Below are positions 34,901 to 45,990 of a stretch of 64,000 bases of DNA, piece by piece. The position numbers were made by a program, and so were the translations under genes. The notes beneath the pieces are model-generated. The model had not been told where the DNA came from. It was given only the letters and a program-made list of their open reading frames with translations, and ran no database searches. Position 1 is the first letter of the stretch. The number at the start of each line of letters is the position of its first letter. This DNA is from Emergomyces orientalis (lineage: Eukaryota; Ascomycota; Eurotiomycetes; Onygenales; Ajellomycetaceae), in assembly GCA_002110485.1 (NCBI GenBank), contig MOWL01000048.1, positions 620,001 to 684,000 of the forward strand, in the 5' to 3' direction.

Positions 34901-35692
34901 ATCCTCACCGCACGCAACATAGTTTTAACTCATTATCATTAAAAGTTATTAAATGCTATATACAAACGCCTGCCTCCAAAACTCCCACCTAAATTCATAT
35001 TAAGCTTTGAACGGCGATACCCCTCAACCTTGCAAATACCGAATTTTGCAAAGCCCCCCTCAAAATTTGAATGGTGCCAGCGGTCAGGTCAAGCTAACGT
35101 CTACCCCTGGCACCAACCCTCTCCACATGGCGCCGACACCGTGCATGAAAGGCGAAAATAACGTTAGCTCAATAGCTAGTGATATTGCGTCAGGAAAACG
35201 CAGTGTCGGGATTGTTTCGCCCATGGGCTTGGAAGAGGAGGGCATGCAACTTTTTTTTGGTGAAGGAACCAATCAGCCAATGAACTTTTCTTTTCTTTTT
35301 GCACCTTGCATTTTGCTTTCATTTTTTCATTTCTCTGGTTTTTCGAAAGCTTGCGCAACTTGTTTCAACGGATGTTGATGTGGAATTCTATGGTTATGTC
35401 CAAATCATTCCAACCGTCCCAAAAGGGGGGGAAAGGAAATGAGAAAAATCAGAAAAAAAATTAAAACAAAAAACTCGCTGCGAAATGCACCTGCTCATAT
35501 GCTGAGAGTGAAATGGAAATGGTCGACCCGTACCCATTGTTAAGAAAGCAACACATACACCGATCATTAAAAAAGGGGTCCTGGCGACATAAAAAACCTC
35601 ATGCAGTGACCGTCGGCCTTTTGCCATGTGCAAAGGCATACACGCATGCAAGTAAACTGGTTACAAAAGGGTTTATTTCGAGTCATGTATGA
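31931..35692. other. 3.8-kb gene-poor region
   Basis: No gene can be supported on either strand. Open frames are under about 160 codons, lack signal peptides and domains, and often overlap on both strands. Coding-like scraps occur at 32490-32710 and near 32890-32980. Two copies of TACTCCGTA (33381-33389, 34050-34058) and opposed ATT/AAT runs near 34787 and 34842 suggest old repeat debris. Confidence 0.4.
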
Positions 35693-37461
35693 TTATGTTT
35701 CTGGTTTTTGACCCCAAACGACATAACTATTGTCTCAGTGTCAGCTACAACCTGTTGACCAAGTTAGGCAAAAATCGGGGCATGCTTAAAAGTTGGAACT
35801 CACTAGTTATGCAGCGGATGTATGCCCTTCGTCTGCACGGCAGCCCGGACCTGGGCGTTCAGCTCGTCAACCTCTGCTGTGGTCCAGCCTAATATCTCTG
35901 TGAACGGAATGAGCGTGAATGCTTCCACCCCTTCGAGATAATGGGACGCCATCATTGCCCCGATGAGCTTCTGCAGTAACATTTAGAATTAGAACAGGAT
36001 AAGAGTGGGAGAGTAGAAAAGAGAAATGGGGGGGCTTTACTCACCAAGCGTTTATTCTTCGGCCACGTGCCTATTGGTAACCTCATTGTGCGCTGCTCGA
36101 TATTTTTAAATCCGGCTTGTTCCATCCAGCCCTTCAGCGACGGGGCGTGATCCATATTTATGCCTATTTTGTCGGATGCCATTTTCAGATTCTGGAGCAT
36201 TTCCGCCACTTTATAGTCGGGCGTGACGCTGCCGTCTTCAGAGAATATGGTGCATGAGGAGTCTTTGAATTCTACCCAGCCGCCGGGTTTTAAATGTCTG
36301 TTTTTGGTTAGGAAATATAAAGGTAAATATGTGTATATTTTATACTAGGGTTGGGTTAACTCAACTGATAAAATTTCTGGACCAATCGTGGCCAATCCTT
36401 GATAGATCCCATAAGGTACCGGCAATGAATGAAATCGTATAATTCGGTTTCTATCCAATCTTCCTCGATATCTTCGACGATAAATTTGACGTTCGGTGGC
36501 GCCCTATATGCATATTTAGCTCTGGATGAAATAAAAACAGAGGGGCAATCAAAAACATAGGTCTTCCCACCACCGCGGTTGTATCGGACTCAAATCAACC
36601 CCAGTCTATACAAACTTCATTTCAGCAGGACGTTCTTTCCTAACAAAATAGCGAAATCAACGGCCAGATGGAAATACTCACTAGCTCCGCAGACGGATAT
36701 AGGTCCCCTTTAATATAACGCAAGTTAGTGACTTGCCCAGCTTATAAATAACAACCGCAAATATAACCAGAAAATATTCACATATCCATACCCATTTCAA
36801 TCGGCCACTTGCCCGTCCCGGTGCCCGTGTCTAATATTTTTTTCCCATGCGGGTTGAACGGTGCCAGGAACAATTTCTCGTCGCACAGATAGTAAATCGC
36901 ATAATGGACGAGGTTGAGTCGATCCTGCTCCCGTTCGTCGTTGGGGAATTTGTAGTCTGTGCAGATGGCCCGTCAGATATTATATATCAGGTGGGTTATT
37001 AATATACCACCAATCTCTGGGCGCCGGAAAACTTGGTGGTAGTTGCGGTCACCAATGATGAAGAAATAGGTATACGCACTTCCCTCCCGATACCGTCGGC
37101 CGTTTTTCCATTCGTAGTGGACAATGGAGGAGTGGAGAGATTCGGTAAAATCCAGCCTTGATTTATACAATGAGAAAAAGGTGAACAGCGAAAAATATAT
37201 ATATACACCTAGGTATATTTCGTATATCGGAAGTTCTGGATGAAAAGAAAAGGATAGCGTACAGTTCCTCACTCAGAGTTGCTCTGTTTTCTGCAGAAGA
37301 CTGCCTCAATCTGATATCAGCGCTATTCTCCGGTAGTAGAAATTCAGAGCAAGCATAATGGTGCATATTCATTATGTATCAGAAAACTCCCAGGAAGGTG
37401 GCCGTACTTCATCAACCTCGACCCTGCTGTGTTCTGAGGCCCTCTCGCTGTCCAGCTCCAT
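35693..37461 (-). CDS. LaeA-like SAM-dependent methyltransferase
   Basis: Ten exons in transcript order: 37461-37408, 37327-37263, 37156-37080, 36956-36792, 36707-36682, 36605-36571, 36503-36366, 36297-36045, 35970-35804 and 35726-35693. They join without a gap to 337 residues. Conserved parts are HYEWKNGRRYREGNYKFPND, the SAM site ILDTGTGTGKWPIEMG, LTGVDLSPIQPRW, PPNVKFIVEDIEEDW, FYQHLKPGGWVEFKD and the end YYVVWGQKPET. This is the class I methyltransferase family that includes LaeA and the many fungal TAM/LaeA-like paralogs. The short exons (26, 35 and 34 nt) are placed by matching the family pattern. The first two exons are the least certain, because N-termini vary in this family. It is probably a paralog rather than LaeA itself. 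No neighbouring synthase is present. Confidence 0.85.
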
Positions 37462-38926
37462 ATTTGTGTCCGCGGTCCAAATCTCACTCGAAATCGGGAG
37501 CCTGAAAATAAATATCACAATTGAAATAGCATCAGTGAGCCAAAAAATAAGGAAGTCGTTGTTTTTTCTTCGGGTTTCTTATCAGGAAGAACAGCGTCAG
37601 AAAGTCGGTGGGAATTATGTCAATAAGCGGCGAGGCGGCTGGCCAAAACGTGCCCTGAAATCCGCGGCGGCGAATGCAAGACGAACCAAATACTTATAAT
37701 AGCTTACTTGAGGGGACCGGCAGCCTACTGACTGTGGAAGTGGGGATTTGATTGATGGTTGACAAGTAAGTTAGCTTTCTGTTTAAAGCAGACCGCCAAT
37801 GTCATCAGCCAGTTCTCATAGCGGCGGCCTGTTGCCCCGGAATGATGGATTGCTATTTCATAGGCTGGACTCCCTTGAAAACCCTAGGATCAGTAAAGTG
37901 ACCTAAACCGTCCTAACTGTCCTAACTGCCCTAACTGACCTAGCTGCCCTAGCTTGCTCCAGCAGAGAAAATGAGTGTGGTTGGGTTGGGTTTGCAGCGC
38001 CACAAGTCAGGAAGTTAGCCCAGGCCATTGGGCATCCAAAAATCCAAGAGAGCGCTCGATCTCCAAACTATAAGATACATTCGATCGATGGCCACAAACT
38101 TTTCCAACTTTTCGAAGGGCGAGCCCGGGAGCCTGTCACAACTTTAAACAGACTATGCAGTCCGTGCTAAGGCCCTAGCTGGCAAACAAAGAAATTAAAA
38201 ACTGTTGAGATCTGCCGACATCATCAAGGAGGCATGGAGTAACATCATCTGTGGAGATTGACACAGCCTTGCAAGCATTGGCTGGGAGGGGGGAATCGTT
38301 CATGTGCATGCGAAGGTTTGCGGCACAAGAAACTCAGGCCGCTGACACCAATGGGGAGTTTGTTCCAGGGCTGGGGGGGGCGCTGGATGGCGTGAACCTT
38401 AGTCCAGAGTTACTTGGGTTTCCATAAGCCGGGAAACGAGGGAAAGTCTGAAGATGCTTTATTTAACACTATTATGATCATTTATTTGTTAATATACTTC
38501 ATATACTTCATATTCTTCTTCAACCATGGAAAAGGTGGTAACTAGTAACTGGTAGCTGGTATCTACCTATCTAGAGGGCTTGCAGAATTCCTTGAGAGAA
38601 AAGAAAATGTGAGTTTGTTTTAAACCCACCCAAAAGGATGTACCCAATATCCCGGTCATTATTGGACTTCAATCGATAACCGCCTATCTCACTCGTACCC
38701 TGGTATCTGCGTAACTTTATCCCAGTTAGAACGCACTCAGGATTGCTTTTTATTTTTATTTTTTATTTTTATTTTTGTATTTTCTGTTTCTGTTTCTGTT
38801 TGGTGCATTCTAATTCTCTCAAAAGGTCCCTTCCATCCAACGTCCCGACTGAGCTCTTCCAAAACGCTATCATGAATTCGTTACTCCGCAAGTGTTCCAT
38901 ATCCTGAATTCAGATTTAAACTTCGC
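37462..38926. other. Spacer upstream of the methyltransferase
   Basis: 1.46 kb between the methyltransferase start and the stop of the phosphatase gene. It contains a short tandem repeat (37910-37954) and T-rich tracts near 38745-38800. No gene is recognised. Confidence 0.4.
37910..37954. repeat. 9-bp x 5 minisatellite
   Basis: Five units of the form G(T/C/A)CCTA(A/G)CT in tandem: two GTCCTAACT, then GCCCTAACT, GACCTAGCT and GCCCTAGCT. Divergence increases from left to right. Confidence 0.75.
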
Positions 38927-41276
38927 TCAGCCGTTCACTTTGTCAACCTGGACAATCCTCCCCTCCACCTCCGGCGCGATAGCCCGTGTCCACGCGGGCG
39001 ACACTCCGCTCGCGACATGGTCAATCGGCTGCACCTTGTTAGGGTCAAGCCCGACCTTCTGTCGCCATTTACGGACGAAGTGTCGAGCCAGTATCTCCCG
39101 GTGGTCTGCATCCTCGACAGAAAGAGCAGCCGTGGTTACATAGGTGCGTGGTCGACTTAGGAGCTCGGGCTCCGAGTCAGATTCCGAATCCATGGTACTC
39201 TCGCTCTCGCTGGTATTGTCGCTGCCGCAGTCGTTTGGTTGGTCTTGGCATGTGAGCAGATCTTCCGCTTTGCCCGGATGGTGCTTGTGTCGTGGATTTG
39301 CGCTTTCGTATTGGAAACTACTGGAATATTTTGCTGAGTTGTCTTTGCCATCCACGATCGGGATTAGAATTGGTTTCTTGGGCTTCTCTTCTGGAGAGGC
39401 CAGCGGGGAGGTGGTTTCCATCCAGCCACGTCCGTGCCAGCGTTCGTTCACCGAATCCCAGTGACGATGCATACTAGGTCCCAGCCGATTCCATTTGCCA
39501 AGCACCTTGAGACTGAGGAAATACTGTCGGAGAATCGTGCTGATCAGGACCCCGTTTTCCTCAGAGACTATCTCCTCCGCCTCTCCGCCCTCAGACTCTG
39601 CAAGGAGTGCCGTATACCCATCCTTACCCCGAGCCATGTAACCGCGCGTCGCGAGCGTGTACAGCTTCTCATCTTCGAGATCCTCCCCACCCAATTTAAC
39701 GAAAGCAATGCGGAAACCGCGCGGTGCTGAAAGTGAATATCCATATTGGATGTTTGACACCTGGGGAAACCGTCCTTCGAGAGCTGGAAGTTCGGAGACG
39801 CCATTTTCCAAAGCGGCTCTTAGCGCACGCCCTTTGACACGCAACACAACTACCGGATCCTCAAAGGGGAAACAATTGAGAATATCCTTCACCCGCAGAG
39901 CTCCAGGAGGATATATCTGATCTCCACGAATAGTGCCCGACGCCATAATCGCGCAGTCCGCATTATGATGGAAGCGCATAAGGTCACACACGAAATTGGC
40001 AATGTTGGACTCCTTCCTCCGCACCGTGGTGAACCGCGCATCAAGCGGGTTCGCTGTGTAGCCGACGGGCTTCTGCAGCTTAGATTTCAGTGCTGATGTC
40101 AACTTGACCACCAGCTCGACCGTCGCAGGATCCTCAGGTATTGCCCGAACCACATCGCGGCGAGTGATTGAAAAGTCCCAGCCGCTACTGTCCGGCTTCC
40201 GCCATGCCTCGATGTAGCTGAGTTGCCTAAAATCCGTACCCGAGCGGAGAACATGCGTAGAATTGACAAGCCTGTGTCCGTAGAAATGGTCATGGCCGCC
40301 GAGGATTATATCGATGAGCCCTGGAGGGGTTTTTGTAGCTAATTTGTTATCGTTTGGCTCCCGCTGGTGGGTCACGGCGACGATGAGGTCGGCGCCTTGC
40401 GCGCGCAAGCCAGGGACTAGTTCTTTTGCCGTTTCCGACGCGGACTTGTATATGATACCGGGCGGGAGGACATTGACCGTAGCAAGCCTGGAGATAAATT
40501 ACCATCATATGGACTCAGTGTCAGTCTGTTGCACCAAAATTGAAAGCAAATACATAAAACGACAATTATTCTTAATATAATTGCGAATTTTTTTCCCTCT
40601 TGGTTGCCTTACCACTCCCTCTCCCCAAGCCCAATAACTCCAACCTTCACTCCATTAGATTCCAGCATGCATGTCTTAGGGCAGTTAGCCAACGACACTC
40701 CCTCGCCCAATGCAGGGTCGAGCACGTTCGCCAGCAGCCATGGAAACTTGCACTGGTTCCTCAGATGCCGGAATTGCGGGACGCCAAAGTCAAGGTCGTG
40801 GTTCTGTCAATCAGTGAAATTCTTTTAGTTCGTGCAATTTCCAGCGCATGTAGCCCTAGGGGGGGACGGGAGGAGAGGGGCGTTGTATATATTTGCTCAC
40901 CCCGACGCACGCAACATCGGTGCCAGCCTGGTTGAGGAATGGCACCATATGGCGGCCCTTAGTAACGGAGCTCTCGAGGCTGGGATTGAAAGCATCGCCC
41001 GAGAAGAAAGTGAGTAGCGGAGGCTGGCCGGCGAATCTGGGGTGGTTGCGGTAGTAGTTGACGAGGGCCTGGAAGCGCGGGGTGCCACCAATGGGCTCCG
41101 CAGAGCCCGCTCTAGTTTTAGTTAGCTACTGATGTTTGGTTATACGTAATTAGAGGGGATGTATTGACTTACTCGACATGGTAGACGTCGTTGTAATGCA
41201 ACAGGCGGAGGTCTGGTGGTCCTGTTCGCCTGCAGTCGTAGGTGGTGGAGAGCCCTGCCTGCTCGGTGGGCGACAT
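38927..41276 (-). CDS. 5'-nucleotidase family metallophosphatase
   Basis: Exons in transcript order are 41276-41173, 41111-40901, 40803-40613 and 40487-38927, 688 residues. The enzyme family uses two metal ions to hydrolyse nucleotide phosphates or related esters. Metallophosphatase motifs are complete: LHYNDVYHVE, FFSGDAFNPSLE, GNHDLDFG across the second splice, AVTHQREPND and GGHDHFYGHR. The C-terminal 5'-nucleotidase domain has RRKESNIANFVCDLMRFHHN, SGTIRGDQIYPPG and a substrate-binding stretch TLATRGYMARGKDGY. A Ser/Asp/Glu-rich tail follows (about residues 560-640). There is no signal peptide, so a cytosolic UshA-like form is more likely than a secreted one. All junctions keep frame. Confidence 0.9.
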
Positions 41277-42324
41277 CATATATCTTGGAATCTAATATTT
41301 AATTCTTCGCGGGGTACGTCAATGGATCGCGGGGTAGGTTTTTCGTGCTCTGTATTGCCTGGGCTATCCAAGACTGTTTGAGGAATTTTTGATTTATTGA
41401 AGTGTCACTAGATGAGGAGTTTCAAAAAAAAAAGGTAACTAACTAACTGTTCTCTTTGCTGCCCAATAAACACCAAACTGTGTCTTTTGTTTGGGCCGAC
41501 TCGACTGGTGATATTTCGACTTGTATAAGGAGCAAGGGTTTTGAAAAACCAACATAATTGCTTGCCTGGCCACGCCACTCTCAGGCATTTGCTGCCTCTT
41601 TTTTTGAATACCACTTTTGTTTCATCAGCAGCTGTTCGTTTTGACAATGTGCCTTGTTCTCATTGGTTCGTTCATTCATGGTTTTCCATTCCAAACCACA
41701 TAAATTCCTACGTTTATGTTCTCAAAATTGGGGAGGCCTGTCTTGCGCTCTCGGTAACATCCTATCACAAGTATCTATTGTGATTTTCAATTAATATACT
41801 AATATATAGCTATACTTATCTCTCCCCTGTAAGCCAGCCATTGTTCCAGTTCCATGTATATCGCATCATTATCCAAGGGTTCATAAGTAAAAAGTAACTC
41901 CAGCACGTGGTAATCACATATGAGCACCGATCAAACACCCTCAGCCAAAGAAACGCATCGCTAAAGAAAAATAGAATAGATAACAACTTGGGGAATATCA
42001 CACTTGCTCAAAAATGCCAAACCAGGGGGAAATAAAAGAAGTAGAAGAAGAACGCAAAGGATTGAGACGAGGGAGAGAGGAGAGAATGTAACGAGGAAAT
42101 ATAGGCTTGGAGCAATCAAATTTGGCACTACCCATACAATCCATATGTGTATCAAGATATGGTAGCAACCGTAAACCGGCAACCAAATTATAGGAGTCAA
42201 GTTCGTGTGGGTGCCAAATTATAAACTCAAGCATAAAAGTAAATTGAGATGAGGGAAGGTGGGGCAACCCCCACAAAAGGGTCGTAATCATAATTAAGAG
42301 CGACAAATAAATAATAACCCATTG
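41277..42324. other. Spacer
   Basis: About 1 kb between the phosphatase start and the histidine phosphatase stop, both on the minus strand. AT-rich with no gene seen. It should hold the promoter of the phosphatase and the 3' UTR of the upstream gene. Confidence 0.4.
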
Positions 42325-44385
42325 TCAAGGATTCCGTTCGCTCATCGTCCACCGGCGTTTGCTGAGCGGTTCACGCTCTGAGAGCGAGGCACTGCCCCAT
42401 AGGCCATGTTGTGATAGCGATCTCGACGACATAATGTGTGGTCGTTGATTGGTCGTCTCCTTCGGAACATTATCTGTAGAACTTGGTTTCGGGTCCTCGA
42501 AGTTGGGAATGAGCTCCTCCGCTGATTCAGAAGCTTCGGCTGAAGTGGTTGGCACGGAACCCCAAAGTCCTGGGGATGACTTGCTTGCGGAAGCTCCGCG
42601 AGAGTATGCCGGGCCTAATATCTTTGAGTTACTTGGCCTTCGGCTCATCGAATCCCCGATGGTAAAACTTTCCTGCGAGCTTGTGGAACCGGAAGTTGGT
42701 CCGAACCGATGACGATAGGAAGAGATTGGGGTTGGTAAAATCCTTGGAGAAGACGTCTGGGGTGCATGCGAGGAATTAGTGGCTGTGCGGAGATGTTCCG
42801 TTGAGGAAACGAGTTTCATCTCATATTCTTCTGCCAGCTCCTCCGAAGCAGGCCTTTCTTTTAGGTGTGACGTGGTGCCAGCGGTGGTTCTTTTGCTGGA
42901 TGATTCTGCGTCATCAACTTTCCTGACTGCCATGGTAAGCGAAGCCATGCCAACATCAAGCAAGACTGGCTGACCCGTTAGTGCACCAATAAGGGCATTA
43001 CATCCAGCTCCGTGGGATATCAGAATCAAAACAGTCTCCGTAGAATCGTCGTCCTCCCCTGCAATCGTTTTGGAAGTGTCACTTGTTCCCGGACCGCCAG
43101 ACCTGTACCAGTCTATCATGTGCTGCAGCCCGTTCCGGAATCTGCGGTGCATAGAGCTCCATTCTTCACCGTATTCACCTCCACTGCCCCAATTCTGGGG
43201 TTCGCGCATGCTGTCCCACTGGTAATCGACGTCAATGCAGGCGTCACGGGCATGGGATACGTACCCGGTAGGAATTGGGTCCGATGGCGAAATGGCGTAC
43301 GTGGGCATGGGAGGTACATATCCTGAATAACCCGCAGAAAGCTCGGCTGGAATTTTCGAAATTCCAGCCCCTGTTGGTTTGCTACTACCATTTGCCCCAG
43401 TATCAAAGCTGCCGGAGCGATTCCTATGGGTGAGTTCATAGCCTTTGGGTTTCGAGTATTTGAACGCTCCTCTGTCATATTCGTTTTCGCCGCCATTTTC
43501 ATCGTCATGGTGCGTGGCCGTGCCGCTGGTAAACGGGTTACTCCAACCTCCTGGAAAGTGGCCAAACATTGATTTACCACCGGTCTCAAGACCAGCTTCG
43601 ATTGGCTCTCCACGGCGCAGCAGTTCCGCTTTGGCACCAGCAATCATCATCACGGAACCTGGTGGCGGAGAAATCTGCTCAAAGTAGTCCGGAGAGAGCC
43701 ACTCCCCAAGAAACGCATCAAGTCGAAGTTTGTATCTCGGGATTGGAGTGTCAGATGGTTCGAGGGTTGGCCTGGACAGAGAAAGATTGTTGCTCGGTTC
43801 TGGGATGGCTGAAAGCTGGTGGGACTCGCTGCCTCGCGTAATGGGGGAGCCTGAATGCAATCGATGGTGTTTGTGTGGTGAAGACTGACTGCGGTTCAGA
43901 AGGGAAGTCTTGCTTAGCCTCATTCCAGCACTCATTCCGATGGCGGTTTGCACGCAGCGGAGAAAAGGTGAAGTATGGATAATTATTCTCTGCTTTCTGA
44001 CCGGTCCCGGGCCGGTCAATTGGCTACTCTCACCGCCATTAGTCCCCGCTGCCGCCGCCGTATCCTCCACGCTATTGTTTTCAGATAACTGGGACGGCTG
44101 AAACGCCATGGGCTCCTCTCTAGCTCGTAGCAGATTTCCTACCCGAATACCCAGGGCACGGGCTTGATTCCATCCACCGTAGGTAAGAGGAGGGTCATAA
44201 GGGGTGGGGGATGTTAGATGCCACTGTTTGTCCACCGCATCCAATCGGGCTCCATGTCTAGGGTTCAATTAGCACCAGAGAACCCCCACCAAGGGTTGGG
44301 CAGCTAGGGATAAAGTATATCAGGTAAGATGCAGAACGGAACCAACTAACCTCGCAATAATAATCACAGCTGGAGGCTTCCCCAT
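42325..44385 (-). CDS. Histidine phosphatase (phosphoglycerate mutase-like)
   Basis: Exons 44385-44351 and 44257-42325, 655 residues. The opening MGKPPAVIIIARHGARLDAV carries the RHG phosphohistidine motif (His13) split by the intron. QWHLTSPTPYDPPLTYGGWN follows, then HTSPFLRCVQTAIG and, late, the second catalytic histidine in LILISHGAGCNALIGALTG. The core is interrupted by a long insert rich in Ser, Gly and Pro (about residues 140-400) and followed by a disordered Ser-rich tail. It is thus over twice the size of a typical member. Similar large UBASH3/Tos9-like phosphatases occur in filamentous fungi. The substrate is unknown. Confidence 0.88.
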
Positions 44386-45053
44386 AGCTGCTGTGGGAAT
44401 ATCTCTCCAGCTCTAAGCTCTCATAAAAATGAGCTTTCAAAGAACAGGCGACACAGTTAGCGTAGCCAAGAGGTGGAGGAGGGCTGCGTGTATGGAATAG
44501 GCAAGGTAGAGGTAAGGAGTTGCTCGAGCTCAACCAGCTCATTGTCCTTTTAAAGGTTACGATCCCATTATGACTATGGCTCAACCGGGTCTCACGAAGC
44601 CCACAACCTCACCGTCGGTTGTCGCGGGGAGTAAACGACGGGTGTAGGCAACAAACGAGCGGGGGAATATAAACTATTTCTGAGCAGCAATATAGCTATG
44701 AAAGCGAGTAATGGCTAAACAAACCAGCTCAGTACACTAAGCTGATGCCAGAAGTTTCGCTGTGTTTAAGCTGCATTAGCTGTTAGCTGCTAAACTGTTG
44801 TTAGTTGGGTTGTTGATTGTAGCTGTTGATATTTTCGACCTCGTCCAGCTTTGGTGGGACATGGAAAAAATATGTGGGAGACATGTGATCGCGGGGCAGG
44901 CAAAGCATGATGTAAGCGGGGAGAATTTCTACTCGCACTTTTTATTTTCAACTTACAACTACACAGATACATAGTTTATATTTAAAGATTTTGGTTTGAT
45001 GATCTTTATTATTACTATATTATTGTCCTTACAATTGCAGATAGTTAACGCGC
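44386..45053. other. Spacer upstream of the histidine phosphatase
   Basis: About 670 bp with no gene; presumed promoter. The adjoining foldback element begins at 45054. Confidence 0.4.
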
Positions 45054-45235
45054 TTCACCACGAACTTGATCACAACCAACCGACCTTGATCACCTTGTAC
45101 CACCACGCTAACTTAGTATGAGAAGGTACCTTGCTGTGTTTGTCTTGTTTGTTTACAAGGTACTTTCTCATACTATGTTAGCGTGGTGGTACAAGGTGAT
45201 CAAGGTCGGTTGGTTGTGATCAAGTTCGTGGTGAA
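45054..45235. repeat. Foldback: 80-bp inverted arms, 22-nt loop
   Basis: The left arm 45054-45133 and right arm 45156-45235 are reverse complements with only about two mismatches, one in CTTAGTATG/CATAGTATG and one in GAAGGTAC/GAAAGTAC. The outer ends read TTCACCACGAACTTG and its complement. Loop 45134-45155. No open frame, and no convincing target duplication. It could be a MITE-like foldback or a long-hairpin RNA source. Confidence 0.85.
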
Positions 45236-45378
45236 AAAGTGAACAGGAGATTTCAGAGCTTGAACAACGAAGGGGTATGAATGTATATCTATCTATTCTG
45301 AATACTAATTCCTAGCTGTCATAGAGAGATAACATACACACTAACACGAGAGAAAAATATCCTTCATCCACATTAACA

Positions 45379-45411
<33 letters not shown>

Positions 45412-45990
45412 AAACAAACAAAAGAAGAAAAAAGAAAAAAAATCATCATTGGTTTCGGAAAATGAGGTAGGGAAGTTTAATAGTAGGTGATCTGTATATG
45501 ATGTCATGGAGTCCAAAAAAAAATGAGCCCAAGAATAGGAAGGAATCCAAACGACAACGGTGTAGAAAAGAAGAACTGGAAATGGAAAATATGGAAAACG
45601 AAAAAGAAAGAAAGAAAAAAAGAGTCTTCCCAATGAATCTATCTACAGCGAAATAATCGTCGCGGAAGCCGAAGCTAATGCCAAAGACAACGGCACAGTG
45701 AACGACGATGGTAGTGATGATAATAATGGCAAAAAGGAAATCTTCCTCCACCTCTGCGACAGAACAATACTCGTCAGGAAATCTGACAACAGCCGCCCGT
45801 TCTCGTTTCCCTGGACGATCCTTCTTCTCTTCCCTCGCAGTGAAGCAGAAGAAGAAGCGGACGACAACACCAACGGCAAGATCACATAAAACACATAAAA
45901 CACCGACTGGTGCCATATAGTCACCATGACTTACATCAAACACAACCCCACCCTATTCAAAGGTGGCCCACAACGAGTCCTGGTTTCTCA
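45236..45990. other. Kinesin 3' flank with A-rich tract
   Basis: The 755 bp after the kinesin stop include a run of about 31 A (45380-45410), then A/G-rich sequence. On the minus strand these are T-rich 3' UTR-like sequences. Open frames here are low-complexity and not credible. Confidence 0.4.

Noticed and set aside
20469..38926. Secondary-metabolite gene cluster
   Set aside because: A monooxygenase and a LaeA-like methyltransferase are present, but no synthase, synthetase, terpene cyclase, transporter or pathway regulator was found.
45373..45943. Minus-strand frames of 86-165 codons downstream of kinesin
   Set aside because: They are Phe/Ser-rich translations of poly-purine and poly-A tracts, in the presumed 3' UTR.
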